A stretch of DNA of 64,000 nt from Maricaulis parjimensis. GTDB lineage: Bacteria > Pseudomonadota > Alphaproteobacteria > Caulobacterales > Maricaulaceae. Shown here in pieces: positions 8,366 through 16,538 of the stretch (position 1 is the stretch's first letter; each line of letters begins with the position of its first letter). The stretch lies in assembly GCF_016817355.1 (NCBI RefSeq), contig NZ_JADOTT010000007.1, positions 29,736-93,735 on the forward strand, in the 5' to 3' direction. The notes below the pieces were generated by a model. It worked only from the letters and a program-made list of their open reading frames with translations, had not been told where the DNA came from and did not search any database. A program made the position numbers and the translations under genes.

Positions 8366-9144
8366 CTCTCTTCCGCGTTTATCGTGATCCGCTCGCCGGC
8401 GTCCACGAGGACATGCCCTTCACCGAAATGGGCAACAGCGTCTTCACGGCTGACCGATGCGGGAATGTGCAGGGCAATGTGGATCGCATCTGCCCAGTCT
8501 CCATTCAGCTTGGCCTGCCCGCGCTCTGACTGGTCCCACCAGATCGGATACATGACGACATCAATATCGGTATCATCCCACACCGAAAGATCGGCTTCAT
8601 CCGGGTTTGTATCGCCCAGGTGCAGCAGCGTGATCTCGCCGAAACTGACCGCATAGGTGAGGTTGTCGATACCGTTCATGTGGAACATGGGGCGGCTGTC
8701 CAGATCGAACCCATAGCGCTGGCGCTGCGCGGCGGTGAACGTCCCGCCAACCGGTTCCGTCTGCGCCTCCGGGTCACCATTTGCGTGCATCGCCAGCACA
8801 TCAGCCGGCCCGATAATCCGGCCACCGCCTTGTTGCCCGGTCGCCATGCGAACCAGGTCTGCGTCGAAATGGTCGCCATGGCTGTGGGTGAACAACATCA
8901 GCGTGCCACGCGGGAACTCGCCGCTACCCTCGATCATGGCCAGGCGGTCAGCCTCGACCGGTATTCGGAAGCGTCCCTCATAGGCATCGGTGAACAGCGC
9001 ATCGATCATCACCCGGTTCTCGCCCCGGGAGATCAGGACGCCCATATTGGCGATCATGCGGATTTCGACCGGTTCGGGGTCATTCGCCCGGCAACCCGGC
9101 GCCAGGCTCAGAGCGGCGGCGAGAATCAGGGCGAGACGGTTCAC
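8362..9144 (-). CDS. Metallo-beta-lactamase-fold hydrolase, putative lipoprotein, between ruvA and ruvB
   Basis: 260 aa. The N-terminus is a secretion signal with a likely lipidation Cys (LSLAPGC at residue 18), so the enzyme should sit on the periplasmic side of a membrane. The metal-binding motif is HSHGDHFD (HxHxDH), with further ligands likely in [14 protein letters not shown] and a C-terminal His; the layout recalls UlaG-like L-ascorbate-6-phosphate lactonase relatives. It overlaps ruvA by 4 nt at its start and ruvB by 4 nt at its end, so it is co-translated with the recombination genes although its predicted location makes a direct role in DNA repair unlikely. Substrate unknown. Confidence 0.85.
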   Translation of the reverse strand: MNRLALILAAALSLAPGCRANDPEPVEIRMIANMGVLISRGENRVMIDALFTDAYEGRFRIPVEADRLAMIEGSGEFPRGTLMLFTHSHGDHFDADLVRMATGQQGGGRIIGPADVLAMHANGDPEAQTEPVGGTFTAAQRQRYGFDLDSRPMFHMNGIDNLTYAVSFGEITLLHLGDTNPDEADLSVWDDTDIDVVMYPIWWDQSERGQAKLNGDWADAIHIALHIPASVSREDAVAHFGEGHVLVDAGERITINAEER

Positions 9145-9797
9145 GGGGCCAACTCCTTCAGGGACAGGCGGATCAGATCGTTCAGGCCAGGTGCGTCGCC
9201 GTCCTGGCGCAGCACAGTAGCGACGGCCTGGCGAGCATGGGTCTCGTGATAACCCAGGTTCAGCAAAGCCGAAACGGCGTCCTCCCGAAGGCCGGACGAT
9301 GTGTCCGAAGGCGCCGGAGCCGAGGCCGGCACGGCGGCTGCGGCGGATGGCGTTCCGGTCTCGTGGACCGGCAATCCGATCGAGAAACTGCGCCCCTGGG
9401 GCGGTGCCTTGTCCTTGAGCTCGGTGGCAATGCGGGCCGCAAGTTTGGGGCCGACCCCCTTGGCGCGCGAGAAGGTGGCCTTGTCGCCCAGTGCGGCCGC
9501 ATTGGCGATCTCGCTGACCGGGCTGGTATCGAGGATGGCGAAGGCCGCCTTGGCGCCGACACCCTGGACGTTCTGCAGATGCACGAACCAGGCGCGCTCC
9601 ACATCATCCAGAAAGCCGAACAGTTTGAACGCGTCCTCCCGGACATAGGTCTCGATGTGCAGGGTGACACTCTGTCCCGGCTCCAACCGGGAGAGCGTGC
9701 CGGAGCCGACGCCGACCAGATAGCCGACCCCGTTCACATCCAGCACGATCCCGTCAGGACCGAGCGCAGCGACTATGCCCTTGAGCATTCCGATCAT
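9141..9797 (-). CDS. ruvA: Holliday junction binding protein RuvA
   Basis: 218-residue DNA-binding partner of RuvB. Domain I is an OB fold (MIGMLKGIVAALGPDGIVLD), domain II has the helix-hairpin-helix elements (LQNVQGVGAKAAFAIL and AKGVGPKLAARI), and an Ala/Pro linker leads to the RuvB-binding domain III (DAVSALLNLGYHETHARQAV). The reading frame is open further upstream, but MIGM at 9797 is the conserved RuvA start and overlaps the ruvC stop by 4 nt. Confidence 0.98.
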   Translation of the reverse strand: MIGMLKGIVAALGPDGIVLDVNGVGYLVGVGSGTLSRLEPGQSVTLHIETYVREDAFKLFGFLDDVERAWFVHLQNVQGVGAKAAFAILDTSPVSEIANAAALGDKATFSRAKGVGPKLAARIATELKDKAPPQGRSFSIGLPVHETGTPSAAAAVPASAPAPSDTSSGLREDAVSALLNLGYHETHARQAVATVLRQDGDAPGLNDLIRLSLKELAP

Positions 9798-10294
9798 GCG
9801 ACACTCCCCAGACTGGCCGAACGGCGATGATGGGCATGGCAGATCGCCACAGCCAGTGCATCCGCCTCGTCGGCCTTTGCCTTCGTGCCCGGCAGGAGCA
9901 CGCTGATCATGGCGGCGACCTGGTCCTTGTCGGCCCCGCCGGTACCGACCACGGATTTCTTGACCAGGCGGGCCGCGTATTCTGCCACTGGCAGACCCGC
10001 CCGCGCCGGCGCCAGAAGGGCGGCCGCCCGGGCATGGCCCAGCTTCAGGGCAGAGGCGGCATTGGCCGCCATGAAGGCTTCCTCGATCGCCGCTTCGTCG
10101 GGCCGGTATTGCGTGACAAGATCGGTAACCGCCTGGAAAATATGATCCAGCCGGATCGAGAGCGCGGCATTGACGGGCGGCGTGACCACGCCATGCCCGA
10201 CGGCCGACAGGCGTGTACCGTCGATACGGATCATGCCCCAACCCATTCGCCGCAGGCCCGGATCAATACCGAGAATCGTGACCGGTGCTGTCAT
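9794..10294 (-). CDS. ruvC: Crossover junction endodeoxyribonuclease RuvC
   Basis: 166-residue Holliday junction resolvase. The catalytic acidic residues can be seen: Asp in ILGIDPGLRRMG, Glu in AAIEEAFMA, and the C-terminal Asp pair in DEADALAVAICHAHH. First gene of the minus-strand ruvC-ruvA-hydrolase-ruvB run; the 324 bp upstream are shared with the divergent repeat-protein operon. Confidence 0.98.
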   Translation of the reverse strand: MTAPVTILGIDPGLRRMGWGMIRIDGTRLSAVGHGVVTPPVNAALSIRLDHIFQAVTDLVTQYRPDEAAIEEAFMAANAASALKLGHARAAALLAPARAGLPVAEYAARLVKKSVVGTGGADKDQVAAMISVLLPGTKAKADEADALAVAICHAHHRRSASLGSVA

Positions 10295-10618
10295 CTCGCC
10301 CCCTTGTTGTTTCCAGTGTTAGCACCAGGACGGGCAGCAGAACAAGGCGTGAACACAAGCCGTAGCCAGTTGCAACTCAGTGTCAGAAACAATGCCAGTT
10401 GCGACCCGCTCGCATCATGTATGCGAGGCAGTCTCATCTTTGCCCGCAACCCCTTGTTTTTGAAGAAAAGAATATTTTGAGAATAGGTTTGATCGGCTCA
10501 GGGCTGAATCATAAACTCTTGATGCATCTTCAAAAACTGGCCTGAGCCGATTTTGGGAGAGCAGAGGGACATGCCGAATCCTTGGGGAAGGGTTCGTGCC
10601 ATCACATGGGAGGTCCGG
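10295..10618. promoter_or_regulatory. Divergent intergenic region between ruvC and the repeat-protein operon
   Basis: 324 bp without a gene. It holds two copies of a direct repeat, GCCAGTTGC(A/G)AC(T/C)C, at 10365-10377 and 10394-10406. The second copy is part of a short dyad, TGCGA-N5-TCGCA, at 10400-10414. An AT-rich stretch at about 10455-10490 could hold a promoter, and a leader hairpin lies at 10493-10550. The repeats and dyad look like operator sites; a Fur-like regulator is one guess, not supported beyond the dyad. Confidence 0.5.
10493..10550 (+). promoter_or_regulatory. Inverted repeat in the leader of the first repeat protein
   Basis: Perfect 10-bp arms TCGGCTCAGG (10493-10502) and CCTGAGCCGA (10541-10550) enclose 38 nt and are followed by TTTT. 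The structure ends about 55 nt before the Shine-Dalgarno of the first repeat protein. It could be a transcription attenuator, a weak terminator or a translation-control hairpin. The arms are exact and unlikely to be accidental. Confidence 0.45.
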
Positions 10619-11200
10619 ATGGCCAAGAAGGGGACGCTCAGCCGTCGCTCATTTCTGACTCGGGTTGCTGGCGCCACGGTTGCGACCGGCGCAGGTGCCG
10701 TAATCACGGGTGCCAGTGAAGCCCAGAACTACACAGGACAAACCGATGCCGACACCGGCTCCTATGCCGACCGTGTCGGCTATGGCCGCACCGGCATCAC
10801 CGACAGCGACTCCGGCGGCAATGCCGACCGCGTCGGCTATGGCCGCGGCGGTGGCCGCACCAGCGGCATCACGGACAGCGACACCGGCGCCTATGCCGAT
10901 GCCGTCGGCAATGGTCGCGGTGGCCGCACCTCGGGTCTGACAGACAGCGATACCGGTTCCTATGCGGACCCGGTGGGCAATGGCCGCGGCGGCCGCACCA
11001 GCGGCATCACAGACAGCGATACCGGCTCCTATGCGGACCCGGTCGGCAATGGCCGTGGCCGTTCCAACTATACCGACAGCGACAGTGGTGGCTGTTCGGA
11101 CCCGGGTGGACGTGGACGCGGTCCGGTGCGTCCGGGCACGACCGACAGCGATACCGGCGGATGTTCCGACCCTGTGGGTCGCGGCCGTCCGGGCTATTGA
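10619..11200 (+). CDS. Tat-exported TDSDTG-repeat protein, copy 1
   Basis: 193 aa, function unknown. The start at 10619 has GGGAGG 5 nt upstream and exposes a twin-arginine signal (LSRRSFLTRVAG followed by an Ala/Gly/Thr-rich segment), so export by Tat in a folded or already modified state is expected. The rest is about seven imperfect repeats of 18-24 residues with consensus TDSDTGxYADPVGxGRG. The last two replace YAD with CSD, giving two cysteines. Each repeat carries spaced acidic residues (DxDxGxxxD), which recall loop-type cation-binding motifs, and an Arg in GRG. It forms a tandem pair with the next gene and precedes a JmjC oxygenase. Confidence 0.85.
   Translation: MAKKGTLSRRSFLTRVAGATVATGAGAVITGASEAQNYTGQTDADTGSYADRVGYGRTGITDSDSGGNADRVGYGRGGGRTSGITDSDTGAYADAVGNGRGGRTSGLTDSDTGSYADPVGNGRGGRTSGITDSDTGSYADPVGNGRGRSNYTDSDSGGCSDPGGRGRGPVRPGTTDSDTGGCSDPVGRGRPGY
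10742..11197 (+). repeat. Seven tandem TDSDTG..ADPVG.GRG coding repeats
   Basis: Tandem units of roughly 54-72 bp. The core encodes D-S-D-T-G-x-Y-A-D-P-V-G-x-G-R-G, and spacers of R/T/S/G vary in length. Units 3-5 are nearly identical at DNA level, pointing to recent copying, while the first and last units have diverged. Confidence 0.85.
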
Positions 11201-11219
11201 TCCGCTGGAGGGCTAGACC

Positions 11220-11891
11220 ATGGCGAAACGCGGCAAGCTTTCCCGGCGCTCTTTCCTGACGCGGGTGGCCGGTGCGGCGCTGACCACAGGTGCCGCCGGC
11301 ACAGTCGCGGGCTGCGCAACCACCGGCTATACGGACAGCGATCCCTATGACCCGGTCGGTGGCGGCCGCGGTGGCGGCGGTTATACCGACAGCGACCCCT
11401 ATGACCCGGTTGGCCGGGGCCGTGGACCGCGCGGCAATACCGGTGTGACTGACAGCGATACCGGCCGTTATGCGGACCCGGTAGGCAATGGCCGAGGCGG
11501 CGGAATCACCGACCGCGACACCGGCGCCTATGCGGACCCGGTCGGCGGCGGTCGTGGCGGTGGCGTCACGGACAGCGATACCGGCTCCTATGCCGACCCG
11601 GTCGGTCGCGGACGCGGCAGCTCCGGTGTCACCGACAGCGATACCGGCTCCTATGCAGACCCGGTGGGTCGTGGTCGGGGCGGCGGCTATCGCTCCGGCG
11701 TGACCGACAGTGATAGTGGCCGCTATGCGGACCCGGTCGGCAATGGCCGCGGTGGCAATCGCGGTTCCGGCATCACGGACAATGACCCCTATGATCCGGT
11801 CGGCAATGGCCGCGGCGGACGCCGGGGTTCCTGCACCGACAGCGATACCGGCTCCTATGCCGATCCAGTCGGACGCGGACGCCGTTGCTGA
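11220..11891 (+). CDS. Tat-exported TDSDTG-repeat protein, copy 2 (possible Tat lipoprotein)
   Basis: 223 aa, paralogue of the preceding gene, 19 bp downstream with GGAGG before its ATG. The signal region is almost the same (LSRRSFLTRVAGAAL) but ends in TVAGCATTG, a fair lipobox, so this copy may be a Tat-exported lipoprotein while copy 1 is soluble. About nine repeats follow. Six keep the TDSDTGxYADPVGxGRG form, and three are shortened to TDSDPYDPVG or TDNDPYDPVG. Cysteines occur only at the lipobox and in the last repeat (CTDSDTG...GRRC). Unknown function; metal or surface binding is conjecture from the acidic spacing. Confidence 0.85.
   Translation: MAKRGKLSRRSFLTRVAGAALTTGAAGTVAGCATTGYTDSDPYDPVGGGRGGGGYTDSDPYDPVGRGRGPRGNTGVTDSDTGRYADPVGNGRGGGITDRDTGAYADPVGGGRGGGVTDSDTGSYADPVGRGRGSSGVTDSDTGSYADPVGRGRGGGYRSGVTDSDSGRYADPVGNGRGGNRGSGITDNDPYDPVGNGRGGRRGSCTDSDTGSYADPVGRGRRC
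11328..11888 (+). repeat. Nine tandem TDSDTG/TDSDPYDPVG coding repeats
   Basis: Same repeat family as in the upstream gene, with two unit types: the long TDSDTGxYADPVG form and the short TDSDPYDPVG form, which lacks four residues. Short units lie at positions 1, 2 and 8, which suggests unit shuffling or duplication within the array. Confidence 0.85.
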
Positions 11892-12020
11892 TTTCCTGAT
11901 CCAGGCGGGCCGGGCATCGGATGTGTCCGGTCTCCGGCCCGCCTCTTTCCTTCCTGTTGACCCTGCGTGACGGCCCGCTCCCCGCGTGCCCGAACCCTCC
12001 CCGTTTCGAGACCTGCCGAC

Positions 12021-13208
12021 ATGACCGAACCGCTCTGGCTGACCGACCCGATGCGCTGCCTCATCGACCCGATCGATGCGAAGACCTTCTTCGACGACTA
12101 TCATGAGAAGAAAGCGCTGATTGTTCACCGGGAGGATCCGGGCCGGTATCTGGACCTGCTCAGCATCGAGCGGATCGACGACATCGTCGCCAATCGCGAT
12201 TTGCGCTCCGGACAGCTGGACATGGCGCGCTCGGAACCGCCCGTCTCGCCGGAGCAATACACGTTCGAGACCGGCTATATCGATCGCGGCGGCGTGGCCG
12301 AACAATACCGCCAAGGCGCGACCATCATCCTGCCGCAACTCCACATGAATGATGCCGTGCTGGGCGAGTTCTGCCGCAATATGGAGAACCTGCTCTCCTG
12401 CCAGGTGCAGACCAATATCTACCTCACCCCGCCGCACAATCAGGGCTTCCGCACGCATTATGACGATCACGACGTCTTCGTGCTGCAGGTTTCCGGCGAG
12501 AAATACTGGCGGCTCTATGACACGCCGGTGGAGAACCCCTATCGCGGCGAAGGCTTCCGCCCGGAAGACCATGCCGTGGGCGAACCGGTGGAGGAATTCG
12601 TCCTGAAGGCCGGCGAATGCGCCTATGTACCCCGCGGCCTGATGCATGACGCCTCGACGCATGGCGAGGAAGCCTCCCTGCACATCACGCTGGGCCTGAT
12701 CGTGAAGACCTGGGCGGACCTCATGCTTGAAGCCGTGTCCGAAGTGGCGCTCAATCACTCCGCCTTCCGCCGCGCCCTCCCCGTGGGCTTTGCCCGTCCG
12801 GACTTCGAGCGCGACCAGGCCGAGACCCAATTCAAGGAATTGCTGGGTGTGATCGCCAAGGAGGCCGAACTTGAATCCTCCATGGACCTTTTCGTCGACA
12901 CCTTCATCCGGTCGCGCATGCCCGCCACGGCCGGCACAATCGCGGACTTCAATCTCCCCAAACGCGAGGGGCAAGCCTTCAAACTGCGCCGTTTTGCGCC
13001 CTGGCGTCTGGCCGGAACCGACAAATCCGTGGTGATCATCACGGCCGGTGGAGAGGTCCATTTCCCGCTGGCGGCCGAGCCCGCCCTGCACACCCTGCTG
13101 GATGGCGGCGTGGTTTCGAAGGCGGACTTCACGGAGATTTCCGACGAGGAAGCCAACGAGGTCATAGGCAAGCTCTATGCCTTCGGTCTCATCGTTCCGG
13201 CCGACTGA
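12021..13208 (+). CDS. JmjC/cupin-fold Fe(II)/2-oxoglutarate oxygenase
   Basis: 395 aa, related to bacterial ribosomal-oxygenase-type JmjC hydroxylases (YcfD/ROXA, Cupin_4 architecture). The facial triad is visible: His146-x-Asp148 in FRTHYDDHDVFVLQ and His209 in YVPRGLMHDAS; the oxoglutarate-binding strand includes GEKYWRLYD. A C-terminal winged-helix-like region ends with ISDEEANEVIGKLYAFGLI. Known relatives hydroxylate Arg or His in ribosomal proteins; others modify peptides. Here it follows two Asp- and Arg-repeat proteins by 129 bp on the same strand, so these are candidate substrates. The ATG at 12021 is preferred; a GTG at 11967 lacks a Shine-Dalgarno and adds 18 basic residues. Confidence 0.88.
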   Translation: MTEPLWLTDPMRCLIDPIDAKTFFDDYHEKKALIVHREDPGRYLDLLSIERIDDIVANRDLRSGQLDMARSEPPVSPEQYTFETGYIDRGGVAEQYRQGATIILPQLHMNDAVLGEFCRNMENLLSCQVQTNIYLTPPHNQGFRTHYDDHDVFVLQVSGEKYWRLYDTPVENPYRGEGFRPEDHAVGEPVEEFVLKAGECAYVPRGLMHDASTHGEEASLHITLGLIVKTWADLMLEAVSEVALNHSAFRRALPVGFARPDFERDQAETQFKELLGVIAKEAELESSMDLFVDTFIRSRMPATAGTIADFNLPKREGQAFKLRRFAPWRLAGTDKSVVIITAGGEVHFPLAAEPALHTLLDGGVVSKADFTEISDEEANEVIGKLYAFGLIVPAD

Positions 13209-13340
13209 CAATTACAAGTAGTTATAATTCAAAACCGGGCGATGCCTTGCGAGCCGCCGCCCGGAAGGCCTACATCCGCGTTTGAAGCCAGCCGGACTCT
13301 CCGGCAGGCAGGGAATCTTTTGCTCCCGACGCGAGATCTG

Positions 13341-14513
13341 ATGCTGTTACGCGCCCTGACATTCTGTTTCGGCCTGGTGGCCGTTTTCGGCCTGTTCTGG
13401 GTCATGTGGCCATCCTCGATCCAGCCGGCCTACTGGAACGAGCCGAGACCGCCGGCCATGACCGGCGTGCTGGCCCGCAATGGCGTTCTGGATCAGGCCC
13501 GCCGATATGCGATCGGAGAACCGGGGACGGCGACCGGCCTCACCCTGGCCGCTGATGGCAGCGTCTATTTCGGTACACCGGACGGCCATATCCACCGCTT
13601 CATTCCGGGGCGTCCGGAGAACCCGGTCCAGGAAATTGCCCGTATCACCGACACGCCGATCTATGGATTGGGCTGGGCGGAACCCCATGTGCTGGCCATC
13701 GCCTCGCAATCCGGCCTCTACGCCCTCGATCTGGTCAATGGCAGTGTTGATCGCCTGAGCATAGGCGTCGCCGCCCACCCGTTCGGCTTCGTCAACGATC
13801 TGACCGTCGCAGCAGACGGCACCATTTTCTTCACCGACAGCTCGGCGCGCTGGCAGTTGATGGACCGCGAGTCCCGCTATTTCCGGGAAATGCTCGAGAA
13901 CCGGCCGACGGGTTCCATCTATGCCTGGAATCCCGCGCTGGACCAGACCGTCCTGGTCCGGGACCAGCTGCACTATCCCAATGGCATCGTCATGGCCCCC
14001 GGTGGGGATTCGCTTCTGTTCTCGGAGACCTTCCGGCATCGGATCATGCGCTTATGGCTGCACGGCCCGGATGCCGGAATGATGGAAGTCGTGGCCTCCA
14101 ACCTGCCCGGCTATCCCGACAGCCTGACCCTCGATCCGCAAGGCCGGCTTGTCGTGTCGATGCTGACGACGCGGGATCCGGCGCTGCGCACACTGCACCG
14201 CCACCCGGCCCTGGCCAGCCTCTACACCAAGCTTCCCGCCTGGCTCCGCCCGAACCTGCGGCCAGCGGAGGGTTTCATCCTGGTCCTGGATCCGCGGACC
14301 GGTGCCATGCTGGACTCCCTGCATGCCAGCGATGACCGGTTTTGCCTTCTGTCCGATGCCGAAATCGGCCCGGTGGGAGGCGTCTGGATCGGGTCGATCA
14401 ATTGCGGCTATATCGGCCGCCTGCCCGGGCTGGACCGGCCTCATGCCGACCACCCGGACAATCGCGACCGCATCGCCCCGATAGCCGGGGTCGACGCGGA
14501 TATCCCGAACTAG
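13341..14513 (+). CDS. Strictosidine-synthase-like / SMP-30-type beta-propeller, membrane-anchored
   Basis: 390 aa. One N-terminal membrane anchor ([19 protein letters not shown]) precedes a six-bladed propeller of the strictosidine-synthase-like/APMAP group: [40 protein letters not shown], then [14 protein letters not shown]. Enzymes of this group are mostly hydrolases or lactonases; the substrate here cannot be told. The ATG at 13341 is chosen because it starts just before the anchor; an in-frame ATG at 13242 would add 33 residues. It follows the oxygenase by 132 bp and may be co-transcribed. Its stop overlaps the convergent transketolase stop by 4 nt. Confidence 0.85.
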   Translation: MLLRALTFCFGLVAVFGLFWVMWPSSIQPAYWNEPRPPAMTGVLARNGVLDQARRYAIGEPGTATGLTLAADGSVYFGTPDGHIHRFIPGRPENPVQEIARITDTPIYGLGWAEPHVLAIASQSGLYALDLVNGSVDRLSIGVAAHPFGFVNDLTVAADGTIFFTDSSARWQLMDRESRYFREMLENRPTGSIYAWNPALDQTVLVRDQLHYPNGIVMAPGGDSLLFSETFRHRIMRLWLHGPDAGMMEVVASNLPGYPDSLTLDPQGRLVVSMLTTRDPALRTLHRHPALASLYTKLPAWLRPNLRPAEGFILVLDPRTGAMLDSLHASDDRFCLLSDAEIGPVGGVWIGSINCGYIGRLPGLDRPHADHPDNRDRIAPIAGVDADIPN

Positions 14514-16492
14514 GCTTTTACCCGCTCGCGAGCCGCATCGGCCACAGCCTTCGCCGTGATGCCGAAATGCTCGTAGAGTTCCGGGGCCGGTGCACTGGCC
14601 CCGAAACCGGTCATGCCGACAAAGCCACCCTCAACACCGATCAGAGCGTCCCAGCCAAAACGCAGGGCGGCCTCAACGGCGACGCGCGGCGTACCGGCCG
14701 GCAGGACGCTTTCACGGTAGCCGGCATCCTGGGCAGCAAAGCGTTCCAGGCACGGTGCGGACACGACGCGGGCGGCGATACCGTCCTTGGCCAGCATCTC
14801 AGCCGCCTCGACAGCCAGGCTGGTTTCCGTACCCGTGCCGATCAGGACGACATCCGGCGTGCTTTCCGTATCAACGAGCGTATAGGCGCCCTTCTCGGAC
14901 CGGTTGTCGCGGCCATCATCATCGCGCAGGTGCGGCACTTTCTGACGGGACAGGGCCAGCACGGTCGGGCCGTCCAGGCGCTTCAGCGCCAATTCCCAGG
15001 CCTCTGCCGTCTCCAGCGCGTCGGCCGGACGATAGACGTCTACATTCGGGATGGCGCGCAGTGACGCCAGCGTCTCCACCGGCTGGTGCGTCGGACCGTC
15101 TTCGCCCAAACCGATGGAGTCGTGGGTCATTACATAGATGACCGGCTGTTCCATCAGGGCGGAGAGACGGATGGACGGGCGGCAGTAATCGGCAAAGACC
15201 AGGAAGGTCGCCACGTGCGGGCGGAAGCCGCCATGCAGGGACATGCCGTTGGCGCAGGCCGCCATGCCATGTTCGCGGATACCGAAATGGATGTACTGCC
15301 CGGCATAATCGCCGGCTTTGACGATGCCGACATCCTTGGTCTTGGTCAGGTTGGAGCCCGCCAGGTCCGCGGAACCACCGGCCAGGGTCGGCCAGTCCTG
15401 GATGATCGCGTTGAGCGTCTCGCCAGAGGAAGCACGCGTCGCCAGGGCCGGCTTGTCCTCGGCCACTTTCTGGCGCCAGGCTTCCAGCGCGGTCAGCTCG
15501 CCCTGGCCCGGTTCACCGGACAGCATGGCGACGAGGTCATCGGACTTGTCAGAAGCCGCCAGGCGCTCGGTCCAGGCCGCATGTTCGTCGGCAGAACCGC
15601 TGGCACGCCAGGCCTCGATGATATCGGCCGGGATTTCAAACGGCGGGGAGGTCCAGCCCAGCGCCTTGCGGGCACCGGCGATTTCCTCTTCGCCCAAGGG
15701 CGCGCCATGGCTGGAGGATTTGCCGGCCTTGGTCGGCGCGCCAAAACCGATGGTCGTCTTGCAGGCGATCAGGACCGGCTTGTCGCTGGACTTGGCAGCC
15801 TCGAGCGCGGCATCGATGGCGTCATAATCATGACCATCAATGCGCGACACGGCCCAGCCGGCAGCGTCGAAACGCTTCAGCACATCAGTGGATTCAGCCA
15901 GATCGGTCGGTCCATCGATGGAGATGTCATTATCATCCCACAGCACAACGAGGCGGTTGAGCTTGAGGTGACCGGCCAGCGAGATCGCTTCATGGCTGAT
16001 GCCCTCTTGCAGATCACCATCCGAGGCGATCACCCAGGTGCGGTGGTCGACGAGGTCGTCACCGAAGCGGGCATTCAGCATGCGTTCGGCCAGCGCCATG
16101 CCGACGGCCATGGAAATGCCCTGCCCCAGCGGACCGGTGGTGGCTTCCACGCCGGGCGTGTGACCGTATTCCGGGTGACCGGCGGTGAGCGAACCGAGCT
16201 GACGGAAGCGCTTGATCTCGTCCATCGTCATGTCCTCGAACCCGGTCAGGTGGAGGAGGGAATAGATCAGCATGGAACCGTGACCGGCGGAGAGGACGAA
16301 ACGGTCGCGATCCGCCCAGCCCGGCGCGGCCGGGTCGAACTTCATGTGGCGCGACCACAGCACCGTGGCGACGTCGGCCATGCCCATCGGCATGCCGGGG
16401 TGGCCGGAATTGGCCGCCTGGACGGCGTCCATGGACAGAGCCCGGATGGCATTGGCCATCGCGGACAGCTCGGTTCCGTTCGGTGCTTTCAT
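14510..16492 (-). CDS. tkt: Transketolase
   Basis: Thiamine-diphosphate enzyme of the pentose phosphate pathway, 660 aa (normal length). The N-terminal half has the cofactor motif (GDGDLQEG as [12 protein letters not shown], then [16 protein letters not shown]) and the early signature [18 protein letters not shown]; the pyrimidine domain has [16 protein letters not shown] and [16 protein letters not shown]. Ends tail-to-tail with the propeller gene, sharing 4 bases. Located 46 bp after pgi on the same strand, so both sugar-phosphate enzymes may share a transcript. Confidence 0.97.
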   Translation of the reverse strand: MKAPNGTELSAMANAIRALSMDAVQAANSGHPGMPMGMADVATVLWSRHMKFDPAAPGWADRDRFVLSAGHGSMLIYSLLHLTGFEDMTMDEIKRFRQLGSLTAGHPEYGHTPGVEATTGPLGQGISMAVGMALAERMLNARFGDDLVDHRTWVIASDGDLQEGISHEAISLAGHLKLNRLVVLWDDNDISIDGPTDLAESTDVLKRFDAAGWAVSRIDGHDYDAIDAALEAAKSSDKPVLIACKTTIGFGAPTKAGKSSSHGAPLGEEEIAGARKALGWTSPPFEIPADIIEAWRASGSADEHAAWTERLAASDKSDDLVAMLSGEPGQGELTALEAWRQKVAEDKPALATRASSGETLNAIIQDWPTLAGGSADLAGSNLTKTKDVGIVKAGDYAGQYIHFGIREHGMAACANGMSLHGGFRPHVATFLVFADYCRPSIRLSALMEQPVIYVMTHDSIGLGEDGPTHQPVETLASLRAIPNVDVYRPADALETAEAWELALKRLDGPTVLALSRQKVPHLRDDDGRDNRSEKGAYTLVDTESTPDVVLIGTGTETSLAVEAAEMLAKDGIAARVVSAPCLERFAAQDAGYRESVLPAGTPRVAVEAALRFGWDALIGVEGGFVGMTGFGASAPAPELYEHFGITAKAVADAARERVKA

Positions 16493-16538
16493 TCGGCGAT
16501 CTCCTGCGCATTGCCGAGGCCCGGCGCGCGGGCGGGCA

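Noticed and set aside
9798-10241. In-frame upstream extension of ruvA through ruvC
   Set aside because: The extra part is the wrong frame of ruvC; the conserved RuvA start MIGM and its overlap with the ruvC stop fix the start at 9797.
11007-13211. 734-codon minus-strand open frame opposite the repeat proteins and the oxygenase
   Set aside because: It is the antisense of repeated GC-rich codons and the JmjC gene. Its product is low-complexity (Ala/Ile/Val/Gly runs), with no ribosome site, while the plus-strand genes have motifs and Shine-Dalgarno sites.
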